Part shown: positions 1 to 8,046 of the stretch, piece after piece
How the letters are laid out: each line of letters begins with the position of its first letter
Numbering within the stretch: the stretch's first letter is position 1
Assembly: GCA_028689775.1 (NCBI GenBank)
Contig: JAQVCM010000016.1
Location: forward strand, 1 to 64,000
DNA length: 64,000 bases
Direction: 5' to 3'
Source: Crocinitomicaceae bacterium
GTDB taxonomy: Bacteria; Bacteroidota; Bacteroidia; Flavobacteriales_D; Crocinitomicaceae
The notes under the pieces: generated by a model
The model's input: only the letters and a program-made list of their open reading frames with translations
The model's database searches: none
Told to the model about the DNA's origin: nothing
Made by a program: the position numbers and the translations under genes

Positions 1-1
1 A

Positions 2-97
2 ATACAGAATGCTCATACAAAATGGGATGGACAAATATTTGCTTGGGCTGCTATTAGAAATGATTTAAATCACTACTTTGGTGATAGAATTAAATAG
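2..97 (+). CDS. C-terminal tail of an unidentified protein (5' end outside window)
   Basis: An open frame runs from the left edge to a TAG at 95-97, giving 31 residues rich in W, N and charged residues and ending in GDRIK. It converges on the methyltransferase gene, whose stop lies at 90-92, so the two 3' ends overlap by 8 bp. The composition looks like real protein, but the piece is too short to name. It matters because it occupies the place where a restriction subunit would follow a type III methyltransferase gene if it were on the same strand. It could be a chance open frame. Confidence 0.45.
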   Translation: MQNAHTKWDGQIFAWAAIRNDLNHYFGDRIK

Positions 98-1793
98 CTG
101 GTTGACACAGTTCATTGAACACTCCCAAAGAGCCTCCTCCTTGCCAATTAATCTCTTCATCTTTGGAAATTCCTGTTTTGTCACCATTTATCACATTTTC
201 CAATCTTATAACACTATCATTTTTCCCATAATCTAATTGTTCTACACCAATGTACTGACGATTCATTTTATGAGCTACTGCCGCTGTAGTACCACTTCCT
301 AAATGATAATCAAGTACGATGTCATTCTTTTGACTAAAATGGGAAAGAATGATTCTTAATAGCTCTTCTGGTTTTTTTCCACTTCTTAATTCAACTCCAC
401 CTTCTAACCTGCAATTACCAAAGCCACCTGCTAAGTCATAAAAATTATTTATTGGTATTGTTCTAATATTGTTTTCTGATTCAACCTGTTTATTTGGAAT
501 TCCTTGAAAATATTTCCCCTTAGTTGCTCCACTTTTTTTTGGACCAGTAAAATATCTGTATCCGTCTGTTTCGTCGCCAACTCCAAAAACTTTATACACA
601 ATACCCAACCCGTCATTTTCGTATCTGCCAGTCAAATAATCTCTAAAAAACCTACCTGAAGAATTACCATCTAAGATACTTCCGGTAGCCCAAACTTCCT
701 TCCTACCTTTGTCGGAAAACTCTTTTTTTACAATCTTAATTTCATCTTTCTGAAAAACAATTACCTTTTTCCCACCTAATTCTATTTCATTTCCTTTTCC
801 AATTTCCTCAAAATAGAATATGTACTTATCAATAGTTGTTTCTATTTCATTATGTATTGGTTTTGCGTTATTTGATTTTTTGTATATATGAATTGATTCG
901 ATTTCTTTATGAAAATCCATATCTTGTTTAAGAGTTTTGTCAGGGTAGCGAACTCTAATATAAAAAGTATTTATATAATTTTCTGCACCGAAAACTTCAT
1001 CCATTAAAACTTTCAGATATTCACCCTCATTATTGTCAATATGGCAACAGAAAAAGCCGTTATCATTTAATAGATATTTTCCAGATTGCAACCTGTTTTT
1101 CATAAAAGTCATCCAAGTTGAATGGTTGAAGTTGTCATTATATCCAAAACTATCACTTCCTGTATTATAAGGAGGATCGATATAAATCAATTTTACTTTT
1201 CCTGCAAACTCTTGTTTCAGCGTATGCAAAGCCAACAAGTTATTACCTTTGATGATAAGGTTATCGGTGATTGTTCCTTCTTCGTTTCGGTTAAATTGAT
1301 CGAGTGGTTGTTCTCCGTCTTTGTCAATACGTTTGGCATTGGTCAAAACTTTGGGTTCTAAGAGTTGGGTTATTTCATCTTGTGCCAAAATCTCATTGAA
1401 GAATATTTCTTCTCGTTTATCTTCCTCTCTGCTTTGCCCACCTTCAAGGATGCAATCTTTAAAAGGCCATACCAAAGCTACTTCATTTCGCTGTTTGAGG
1501 TATTTACCATCAATGGTTAAACCTACTTTGTTTTTAAATTGGGTGTAGCTGTCGTTCAGGTAGTTTTTCTGCTCTAAAAACTGTAGAAATAGTCCTTGGT
1601 TAAAAATCGTTATCCCAGCAATTTCTTTGAAGAAATAATCTTTTACGGTTTTATCTTTCAGCAAAAGGGTGATGAGTTCTTCATCAAAATTCTGCGCTTT
1701 GCTGATGACTACCCATTTTTTAAGTTCGCCGTTGTCGGAAACATAATTGGGTTCTTTTTTGAGTTGAGATTCTAAAGTTTGATATAATTTCAT
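90..1793 (-). CDS. Type III-like (beta-class) DNA adenine methyltransferase, Mod subunit
   Basis: 567 residues, the size of a type III Mod subunit or a stand-alone beta-class N6-adenine methyltransferase. Catalytic motif IV is DPPYNTG at about residues 206-212. The AdoMet-binding motif I, DYHLGSGTT, comes later at about 495-503, followed by the YIGVEQ strand. The order IV before I defines the beta class. Near the C terminus a WQGGGS motif matches the usual end of Mod proteins. The region between the motifs is the expected target-recognition part. No Res helicase/nuclease follows: downstream is a convergent ORF that overlaps by 8 bp. A 255-bp gap with inverted repeats separates it from the receiver/kinase/C5-methyltransferase operon on the same strand. 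It probably methylates adenine in an asymmetric site. The target is unknown. Confidence 0.88.
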   Translation of the reverse strand: MKLYQTLESQLKKEPNYVSDNGELKKWVVISKAQNFDEELITLLLKDKTVKDYFFKEIAGITIFNQGLFLQFLEQKNYLNDSYTQFKNKVGLTIDGKYLKQRNEVALVWPFKDCILEGGQSREEDKREEIFFNEILAQDEITQLLEPKVLTNAKRIDKDGEQPLDQFNRNEEGTITDNLIIKGNNLLALHTLKQEFAGKVKLIYIDPPYNTGSDSFGYNDNFNHSTWMTFMKNRLQSGKYLLNDNGFFCCHIDNNEGEYLKVLMDEVFGAENYINTFYIRVRYPDKTLKQDMDFHKEIESIHIYKKSNNAKPIHNEIETTIDKYIFYFEEIGKGNEIELGGKKVIVFQKDEIKIVKKEFSDKGRKEVWATGSILDGNSSGRFFRDYLTGRYENDGLGIVYKVFGVGDETDGYRYFTGPKKSGATKGKYFQGIPNKQVESENNIRTIPINNFYDLAGGFGNCRLEGGVELRSGKKPEELLRIILSHFSQKNDIVLDYHLGSGTTAAVAHKMNRQYIGVEQLDYGKNDSVIRLENVINGDKTGISKDEEINWQGGGSLGVFNELCQPAI

Positions 1794-1799
1794 TTTTAC

Positions 1800-1961
1800 T
1801 ACGGTGTTAAAAAAGGAACGTGGGCTAATCCCTTAATGCTTTACTTCGGAGGTCCGACCAAGAACCTGGCAGCAAAAGCAAAAAGGAACGCCCACGCTTT
1901 ACCGTAGACGTTTCCTCTCTTACTCTCCCTGCTGCTATGAAAATTTGGTCGGTTTCCGAAG
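1800..1961. repeat. Interleaved inverted repeats upstream of the mod gene
   Basis: Two inverted repeats interlock. Arm A has TACGGT (1800-1805) and CGTGGGC (1819-1825), complementary to GCCCACG (1890-1896) and ACCGTA (1901-1906). Arm B has CTTCGGA and CCGACCAA (1844-1861), complementary to TTGGTCGG and TCCGAAG (1945-1961). The order A-B-A'-B' cannot form both stems at once without a pseudoknot. The element fills most of the 255-bp gap between the receiver gene and mod. It could be a regulatory leader of mod or an attC-like mobile structure. Confidence 0.6.
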
Positions 1962-2048
1962 CGGGATTTAAAAGCGAAACGCTAATATTTTATATGTTGT
2001 TTATTTTTTTTTGTTCATTTTATTTATTTTGTTGTTGCAAATATAAGT

Positions 2049-3176
2049 TTACAAGTATGAAAGAATTAAATCACTATCTATATCAGGATAACCAATACGG
2101 TTATAGTACCTGATAAAACTTGCAGTCATACCTTCTGCATAAGGATTGTCTAATTTCGTTAATCTTGTATAATCTCTTAGACTGTCATAATCAACCATCT
2201 CTTTGATTTGGAAATCAATAACTCGGTTTTCAATGAATGGCGTTTGTGGTAAAAAGAAATATCTATCACTACGTCCCGAAGTAATTGTTTTTATCAAATT
2301 CTTCTTGTCAGACTCTTGCTCTTTATTGGATTTATCAGTAGTTCCACCTTCCTTTTTCTTATTCGCATATAACTTATATTCATTTGTATTTGTCAATAAA
2401 TCTGTTTTTGCTAATAGAACTTTACCAACTGTTCGTCTTCCTTCTCCTCTATCTATAAAATCGCAACTTGGTGTAAGAATAATAAACACATCATTGTCTT
2501 TTTGAAGAATTTCACCACTTTCGTACTCGGCATTTGTATCTGTCGGGTAAAGATAGAACTCCATTGAGTGTACTTTATCTTTTTTCAACTCTCCATCTCC
2601 AAGAATTTCAGAGATTTTCTCTTTTGAAAGCGAATTGCCAAACTTACGTAACATTAAATATCCTAAAGAGAAATCGTTTTGGGTAGCAGTAAATTTATTT
2701 CTTTCGTTGTGGATAATATCCCAAAAGTATGTCTTAAGTTCTTCTTCTAGATAGTTATGTAACTTTTCTTTTACGAATGGTAAATTAAATTTTGCAAGTC
2801 GTTCAATTTCTTTCTTTAATCCTTCAACTCCATCATCACCTTTTGTTACCACTCCAACAATTTGTGATTTTAAGTCTTTTACATTCTGTGTGTTTCCTGA
2901 ATAAAAAATAACAGGTACAAAACATTTATTTTGAATTTCTTTTAAAACCTTTAACCCTGCTTGTTCACCATTATCTTTAGGATTTCCTCTATAAATATCT
3001 AAAATGACTATATGATAATCATTATCTTTTATTTCATCAAAAGCCTTATCGAAAGACTCGATACCCTTAATTTTAATTGTATAATCTCCTATGGTCTCAT
3101 CAGATAATAGTTTAACTAAACTTTCTCTATTTTCCCTATCATCTTCAACATATAGTAAGTGTAATTCTTTTTTCAT
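2049..3176 (-). CDS. Receiver-domain protein with unrecognised C-terminal domain (defence-linked response regulator)
   Basis: 375 residues. The first ~120 form a CheY-like receiver: acidic pair D12-D13, phospho-acceptor D60 in VILDIYRG, S93 in the Thr/Ser switch position, and K112 in VVTKGDD. Residues ~125-375 contain no HTH, GGDEF, HD or nuclease motif that I recognise, so this is not a standard transcription regulator. The C-terminal part carries an LTPSCDF motif and a conserved-looking end with Y, R and D/E residues. Its start overlaps the stop of the upstream kinase gene by 4 bp (ATGA), so the two are translationally coupled and presumably form a phosphorelay pair. In this setting it is probably the effector or a regulator of the effector, which is inference. 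Confidence 0.8.
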   Translation of the reverse strand: MKKELHLLYVEDDRENRESLVKLLSDETIGDYTIKIKGIESFDKAFDEIKDNDYHIVILDIYRGNPKDNGEQAGLKVLKEIQNKCFVPVIFYSGNTQNVKDLKSQIVGVVTKGDDGVEGLKKEIERLAKFNLPFVKEKLHNYLEEELKTYFWDIIHNERNKFTATQNDFSLGYLMLRKFGNSLSKEKISEILGDGELKKDKVHSMEFYLYPTDTNAEYESGEILQKDNDVFIILTPSCDFIDRGEGRRTVGKVLLAKTDLLTNTNEYKLYANKKKEGGTTDKSNKEQESDKKNLIKTITSGRSDRYFFLPQTPFIENRVIDFQIKEMVDYDSLRDYTRLTKLDNPYAEGMTASFIRYYNRIGYPDIDSDLILSYL

Positions 3177-5305
3177 ATCCTATATCTAAAAATTATTTTA
3201 AAAGTTGCTCCATCTAATAGACCGTTGTTTACGAGCATAAATTCTCCATTATATTCTGAAATCAGCTCTCCAACAATGGATAGCCCTAATCCAATACCAT
3301 CTGGTTTTGTACTGAAGTATGGCTCGAAAACAGTACTCTCAGTCCCATCTTTAATTCCTGGACCACTATCACTGAAAATTACGGATAACTCTTTTGCATC
3401 AGGTCTGTCAATCTGTACCATTATTTTGCGTTCAGTTTCAATATTCTCAAGCCAATATATTGAATTCTGAATTAGATTCATAAAAATGATCCCCAATTCT
3501 GCTTCGTCGATCGTTATAGAGTTTTTGGTATCTGATATTTCATAAGAAATATTCAATCTTTCCAAATCTATATGATATAGCATAAATTGATTTCTAATAA
3601 CATCTTCAAGGACAATATTTTTAGGTCGCCCTCTTTTTCGCCCTCCAAAAGGTTCTATTCTCCGGAAAAGCTGTGCGAAATCCTTTCTCAGATTCTGTAT
3701 ATTGGCTACATGTTCAGAAAGTTCATCTTTATTGATTTCTGGCTTTTTAAGTGCTTTTGTAATTAAGTGTGCTTGTAAGTCGATTTTGTTCAGATAATTT
3801 CCTCCATCGTGAACGACAGCATCGATTAATTGCCCTAAAGTTGTTAATCTTCTATATCTTGAGATAACTTCTTGAATTTTGGTAACACTTTCTTTTATCT
3901 CAACATCTTTCTTCTCAACAGCTTCAATAATCTGCTTGTTTTCAGGAATTTTATCTTTTACGAGAGTGGATAAAGAGCGAAGTGAAAATTTTTCAAATAA
4001 ACTTTCTTGCGATACAGATCTCTCATTTTCACGAGGACGCTCACTATATCTCCTTTGCTCAACCTCATTCAGAATCAATTTGATCAACTCTTTTACATCT
4101 TCCAATGCTTGTCCTTCTACAATTCCCTCTCTGTTACTCTGGTCTTTTAACAAGGGATTCGATTCTAATCCTATGGAAATATAACCAACAATTTGATTAT
4201 TACTTAATCTCAGAGTCGGATTATTAACCCTGCGTATATCTAGTCTTGCCCAATCGTTATTTTGATTACCATAAGGTAAAACCCTAACATTGTCTCTATA
4301 TATACTGATACCTGCTAGGTTATCCAAATCGGCTCTTACATTTTTTACAGATGAGTTTGTCTCCTCCGATAATTTCTTAATATTTTCTGAATCTCTGTTC
4401 CATATTCTGAACTCAAAGCTAAATTCGCCTGCAAGAGATGTTCTTGGTGGGTCTTTTAATAAAAAATCTTTTTCTGTAAATACCAAAGTTTCTTCACTTC
4501 CTTTAATTTTACTGTAAAAACGAAGGCTTTCTGGCTGTCCATTTTCTGTAATAGTACCTCTTATATAATAATCTGGCTTATTTAGTGTCTCTGGTCGTTC
4601 AATAGTTCCGTCTAAATTATTATCTAAATCATCAGGAATATTTACACTTATTAGAAAGTCTTCTGTAGGAACGATAGGATTTAATAACCTTGATAAAGTA
4701 ACTCTTAGTTCTCTGATTTTATCTTCGTCCCAATCATTGTTTAAATCAATTAATTTGAGGATTGTTCCACTTTTTTTTATTTCTATTGGTTGTCTTATTT
4801 CCCAATTAACTCGTATATTTTCCAGATAGTTATCCTCATCCGAAAAATCATCCCAATTAAATCTCACAACAATTTCTTCACCATTTTCTTGCCTTGTCAC
4901 CAACTCCAAACGTGAAGCTAATTTTGCCGAAGCAAAACGTCCAATACCTTTTTCTCCAGTAAACTTTCGATTAGAATTTTGATTCTCTCCCTTTTTTTTG
5001 AAATTCGTTGCCGGCTCCATCCATGCAGACTCAATAGTGCTAAAATCCATTCCCTTTCCTTCATCATAAATAATTATTGATGAATTACTTCGGTCAATAT
5101 ATTTCTTTCTTTTTCTTCCTTCTTTTTTTTCTTCAATGACTCCTTCGAACGTAATATCTACAATAGATGATCCTGCATCATAACTATTTTTCACCAATTC
5201 AATAACAGCAACATTGTCGTTACTGATAAGCTCTTCTCCTATTGTTTTTATAATCCTCGCTCTAGGCTTAAATACAAAATCCCCTATTTTAGACTTATCA
5301 CTCAT
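3173..5305 (-). CDS. Double-GHKL ATPase: Hsp90/MORC-like N-terminus plus histidine-kinase-like C-terminus
   Basis: 710 residues with two Bergerat-fold ATPase modules. The N-terminal module has an N box ELVKNSYDA (36-44), a G1 box DEGKG (81-85) and a G2 box GEKGIG (117-122), as in Hsp90/MORC/MutL-type ATPases. The C-terminal module has a candidate phospho-accepting H499 in VVHDGGN, an N box NLIQNS (~610), a G1 box DSGPG (~646) and GIGLGLS (~670), as in a sensor histidine kinase. No transmembrane segment or signal peptide is seen, so it is a cytoplasmic sensor. It overlaps the upstream C5-methyltransferase and the downstream receiver gene by 4 bp each. Proteins with N-terminal HATPase_c_3 domains next to methyltransferases are known from restriction-like systems (MORC ancestry). 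The kinase half and a linked receiver add phosphorelay. Confidence 0.85.
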   Translation of the reverse strand: MSDKSKIGDFVFKPRARIIKTIGEELISNDNVAVIELVKNSYDAGSSIVDITFEGVIEEKKEGRKRKKYIDRSNSSIIIYDEGKGMDFSTIESAWMEPATNFKKKGENQNSNRKFTGEKGIGRFASAKLASRLELVTRQENGEEIVVRFNWDDFSDEDNYLENIRVNWEIRQPIEIKKSGTILKLIDLNNDWDEDKIRELRVTLSRLLNPIVPTEDFLISVNIPDDLDNNLDGTIERPETLNKPDYYIRGTITENGQPESLRFYSKIKGSEETLVFTEKDFLLKDPPRTSLAGEFSFEFRIWNRDSENIKKLSEETNSSVKNVRADLDNLAGISIYRDNVRVLPYGNQNNDWARLDIRRVNNPTLRLSNNQIVGYISIGLESNPLLKDQSNREGIVEGQALEDVKELIKLILNEVEQRRYSERPRENERSVSQESLFEKFSLRSLSTLVKDKIPENKQIIEAVEKKDVEIKESVTKIQEVISRYRRLTTLGQLIDAVVHDGGNYLNKIDLQAHLITKALKKPEINKDELSEHVANIQNLRKDFAQLFRRIEPFGGRKRGRPKNIVLEDVIRNQFMLYHIDLERLNISYEISDTKNSITIDEAELGIIFMNLIQNSIYWLENIETERKIMVQIDRPDAKELSVIFSDSGPGIKDGTESTVFEPYFSTKPDGIGLGLSIVGELISEYNGEFMLVNNGLLDGATFKIIFRYRI

Positions 5306-6543
5306 AATATCATCTCTTTTATTCTCTCAGCAATTTTCTCAGCCATTAACGGAGGCACTGCATTTCCAATTTGTTTAAAAGCCGCTGTTCTACTTCCTTC
5401 AAAGAAATAATCGTCTGGAAAGGATTGAATTCTTGCAGCTTCTCTAACAGAAATTGAACGATTTTGCTTTTTGTCAGGATGAATATAATAATGTCCGTCC
5501 ATTGCAATATGTGCCACAACGGTATGTGAAACACCGTTTCCGTTTACAACCTGAAAACGGTTTACAAAAGATGTCGTATTGGAATGTTTGATGAGTCTTT
5601 CTGGAAGTTCGGCGTAATTTAGTCGCTTTCCATTGTTCCATTTATCAACTGCAATTCGGTAAATTTCCAAATCATTTTCGTTATTTGGACGGGCAAGATG
5701 CTGAGTTACAAAATCTAATCCGTTTCTAATTTTCGATTCTTTCAGATAGTCCGTTGTGGGTTTGGCATAATCAACTGCCTTTAAAGTTCCTTCGCCATTT
5801 TGTAATGGATTCAAGTCTGAAAATAAATCTTTAAGAATTTGAAATGTGTGCTCTTTTGTTTCAAATTCTGGATAAGATAAATTTAATTCTTTTTTCCAAC
5901 CAATAATAATTACTCGCTTTCTATCTTGTAAGACACCAAAATCTTTGGCGTTTAAATGATCCCTGGAAGGAATAGCAACTTCATATCCAGCCTTTCTTAC
6001 GGCATTGAAAATATTTTCCAAATGGATACCATTTTTTGCAGATAAAATTCCTGGAACATTTTCAAACACAAACATTTTAGGCTGGTATCTTTTCAGAAAT
6101 TCAACATAGTATTTGTATAGAAAATTTCGCTGGTCTTTTTTCATTTTATGAGGGTCTCTTGCCCGACCCACAATAGAATATGCCTGACAAGGAGGTCCTC
6201 CAATAACTAAATCAACGGATTTATCTTTTAGTTCTGCATCAATTTTGGCAAAAATATCTGGTAATGTTTCTTCCGAAATTTCTTTATTGATTACCGATTC
6301 TATTAAATGTTGCGGTACAGATTCCCAAAGTGCTTCTCGGATTGTTTTGCCTTTCAAATAATCGAAATATTCATCAATACGATTTTGCTCTTTCAACCAA
6401 TGGTAAGCGGTTCTTGTTTTTATTGTATCACAAGCGTCTTTATTCATCTCCACGTGTGCAATAGGTGTGAAACCAGCACGTACAAACCCTTCTGAAAGTC
6501 CGGCCGCACCTGCGAATAAGTCGATGTAATTTAATGTTCTCAT
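5302..6543 (-). CDS. C5-cytosine DNA methyltransferase (Dcm family)
   Basis: 413 residues with the motif series of C5 methyltransferases in order: motif I DLFAGAAG (8-15), motif IV GGPPCQ with catalytic Cys119, motif VI FENVPG (160-165), motif VIII QDRKR (206-210), a target-recognition stretch, then the IX/X region with REAARIQSFP and QIGNAVPP near the C terminus. It transfers a methyl group from AdoMet to cytosine C5 in a specific site. It is the first gene of a three-gene minus-strand operon and overlaps the next gene by 4 bp. No adjacent restriction endonuclease is visible. In the motif I core FAGAAG the usual second Gly is Ala, a tolerated variation. The start ATG at 6543 gives the normal N terminus. 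Confidence 0.95.
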   Translation of the reverse strand: MRTLNYIDLFAGAAGLSEGFVRAGFTPIAHVEMNKDACDTIKTRTAYHWLKEQNRIDEYFDYLKGKTIREALWESVPQHLIESVINKEISEETLPDIFAKIDAELKDKSVDLVIGGPPCQAYSIVGRARDPHKMKKDQRNFLYKYYVEFLKRYQPKMFVFENVPGILSAKNGIHLENIFNAVRKAGYEVAIPSRDHLNAKDFGVLQDRKRVIIIGWKKELNLSYPEFETKEHTFQILKDLFSDLNPLQNGEGTLKAVDYAKPTTDYLKESKIRNGLDFVTQHLARPNNENDLEIYRIAVDKWNNGKRLNYAELPERLIKHSNTTSFVNRFQVVNGNGVSHTVVAHIAMDGHYYIHPDKKQNRSISVREAARIQSFPDDYFFEGSRTAAFKQIGNAVPPLMAEKIAERIKEMIL

Positions 6544-7151
6544 ACTAAAATATCTGGTTTCCAGATTGCTTTACAACATCTGTTATCTTACGAAAATAGA
6601 AAAGATTATCCTACTTATAAGCATTTTTAGGGAATAACATTTATTTTCACGTAAAAAAGTCTAGAAAGCAAAAGTAACAAGCTGTTAATGTGACGATTAT
6701 ACTTATAATGTTGGGTTGTTGGTTTTTTAATTAAAACTGCTGCTTATTGAATTTTCACGTAGTCAACTCAAACAAGTAAAATATCTATATAATAAAGGAT
6801 TACAATTCTTGAATACAAGTTCTGTTGTTTACAAGAAACAAGTAAATCTTGTAAGCAACGTGTTTTGATGACAAGTTTTGTAAGCAAATTCTCTTGCTTA
6901 CAATAAACATATGAATCTTGTCAACAAGGAGCGGCCTTCTTGCGATAAATTTTAAAAAGTTTATTTTAGTGAGTTTATGAGTGAATTCGACAAGAGAAGA
7001 AAAATGGTATAAATAGAAACTTATCGACAGTTTCATTAAACAACATTCTTTTTTATGCAATAAGAAATGAAATAGATAAAGTTATTTGGCTATTATTGAG
7101 CGACTTAATAATGTAGATCTTCCAGATGTACGTACTCAAAGAATAAATTCC
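6544..7151. repeat. 608-bp intergenic region with clustered palindromes (6824-6928)
   Basis: No convincing gene. The stretch 6824-6928 repeats a half-site close to CTTGTAAGCAA. GTTGTTTACAAG (6824-6835) pairs with CTTGTAAGCAAC (6848-6859) at 11 of 12 positions. TTGTAAGCAA (6878-6887) pairs perfectly with TTGCTTACAA (6894-6903). A shorter CTTGT/ACAAG palindrome follows at 6917-6928. The cluster lies upstream of the C5-methyltransferase operon, so it may be an operator array or part of an island boundary. The rest of the gap shows only AT-rich sequence. An 86-codon minus-strand frame over this cluster looks spurious. Confidence 0.55.
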
Positions 7152-7430
7152 TTACTCAACAACCGCTCCCTTCTTAAAAACATTCGGATATTTTTTCTTC
7201 AAAAATGTTTTTATTTGTTCGCGAAATGTGAAAGCAACGAAAAAGCCAATCAAAACGTATGGGATAAGCATCAGATAACCAATTCCTCCGTTGATGTTGG
7301 ATCCGAATGAGTTTTCATCCAATTCGGAACCTTGTGCTGCAGCCATTTTACATTGAGAACAACCTTGTGCGTATGTATTTTGACTTAATGTAATCACAAA
7401 AAGTAAAAACGAAATAATCCACTTTTTCAT
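7152..7430 (-). CDS. Small exported membrane protein with CxxC
   Basis: 92 residues: a signal peptide ending near TYAQ (~22), a CSQC motif just after it, an Asp/Glu/Asn-rich periplasmic stretch, one transmembrane helix (about 50-70) and a basic KKKYPNVFKK cytoplasmic tail. The CxxC pair placed near the membrane suggests metal or redox chemistry, but I do not recognise the family with certainty. It is 39 bp downstream of the 7470-7958 gene on the same strand and may be co-transcribed with it. Confidence 0.75.
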   Translation of the reverse strand: MKKWIISFLLFVITLSQNTYAQGCSQCKMAAAQGSELDENSFGSNINGGIGYLMLIPYVLIGFFVAFTFREQIKTFLKKKYPNVFKKGAVVE

Positions 7431-7469
7431 ACATCAAAGTTAACGAAAAATCGAGACAATTTATCGCTT

Positions 7470-7958
7470 TTAAGACTTTGATTGAAATTTAACAACTTCT
7501 TGAATTGAATCCCAAAAACTTGCTGTCGAATTCAAACAACCTTGCTCTAGCATTTGGTGAATTTCTTTCTCTCGTACATCGCTGTATATTTTTTCACTTT
7601 GGAGAAATCTGATTTCATTTGGAAATTTCACCAACGCTTCGTGAATAGATTCGGGCGTTGAAAAATCAATTGGAGAATTTGGCGATTTTCGTTGCATGGA
7701 AACCAATTCGATTTGGTCTGGTTTGCAATGAAAAATAAAACAACTTTCTGGACTTCTAAATTCAAGAAATTTCACTTTCTCATACACGATTTGAAGAACC
7801 TCATCGCTAAAAAGAACAATTAATTTTTGTGCCATTTCAGGATTGTCTTTGTTCATCGCTGCCCATTCTTCTTTGTAAACGTGGTTTACAATCAAAAACT
7901 GTTTCAAGTCTTCTTCAAGAATAACTAATTCTTCATTGCTTAGTAATCTGTACTTCAT
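7470..7958 (-). CDS. Conserved hypothetical protein (DUF6495-like)
   Basis: 162 residues, soluble, no signal peptide or membrane segment. The N terminus MKYRLLSNEEL, followed by a helical region and a central beta-rich part (SCFIFHCKPDQIELV), recalls a short family conserved in Flavobacteriia and annotated DUF6495. This match is from memory and is tentative. Function unknown. It lies downstream of hpd but is separated from it by a terminator hairpin at 7982-8016, so it probably has its own promoter. Confidence 0.75.
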   Translation of the reverse strand: MKYRLLSNEELVILEEDLKQFLIVNHVYKEEWAAMNKDNPEMAQKLIVLFSDEVLQIVYEKVKFLEFRSPESCFIFHCKPDQIELVSMQRKSPNSPIDFSTPESIHEALVKFPNEIRFLQSEKIYSDVREKEIHQMLEQGCLNSTASFWDSIQEVVKFQSKS

Positions 7959-7981
7959 GGTTGTTCATCTAAGTATTCAAC

Positions 7982-8016
7982 AAAAAAGTTAGGCTCAGAT
8001 AAAATCCAAGCCTAAC
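7982..8016 (-). terminator. Rho-independent terminator after hpd
   Basis: GTTAGGCT (7988-7995) pairs perfectly with AGCCTAAC (8009-8016). Read on the minus strand, the stem is followed by a run of six T. It lies about 30 bp past the hpd stop. Confidence 0.8.
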
Positions 8017-8046
8017 AATCTTTCATATTCAATTCAGAAACTAATT

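Noticed and set aside
1..6543. Complete type III restriction-modification system
   Set aside because: No Res helicase/nuclease is visible. The downstream frame is convergent, so only a Mod protein can be supported from this window.
6800..7060. 86-codon minus-strand ORF upstream of the C5-methyltransferase
   Set aside because: It overlaps the palindrome cluster, its residue composition is not protein-like and no clear promoter or start supports it.
7086..7310. 74-codon plus-strand ORF opposite the small CxxC protein
   Set aside because: Most of it is antisense to a better-supported gene. The leftover part is too short to judge.
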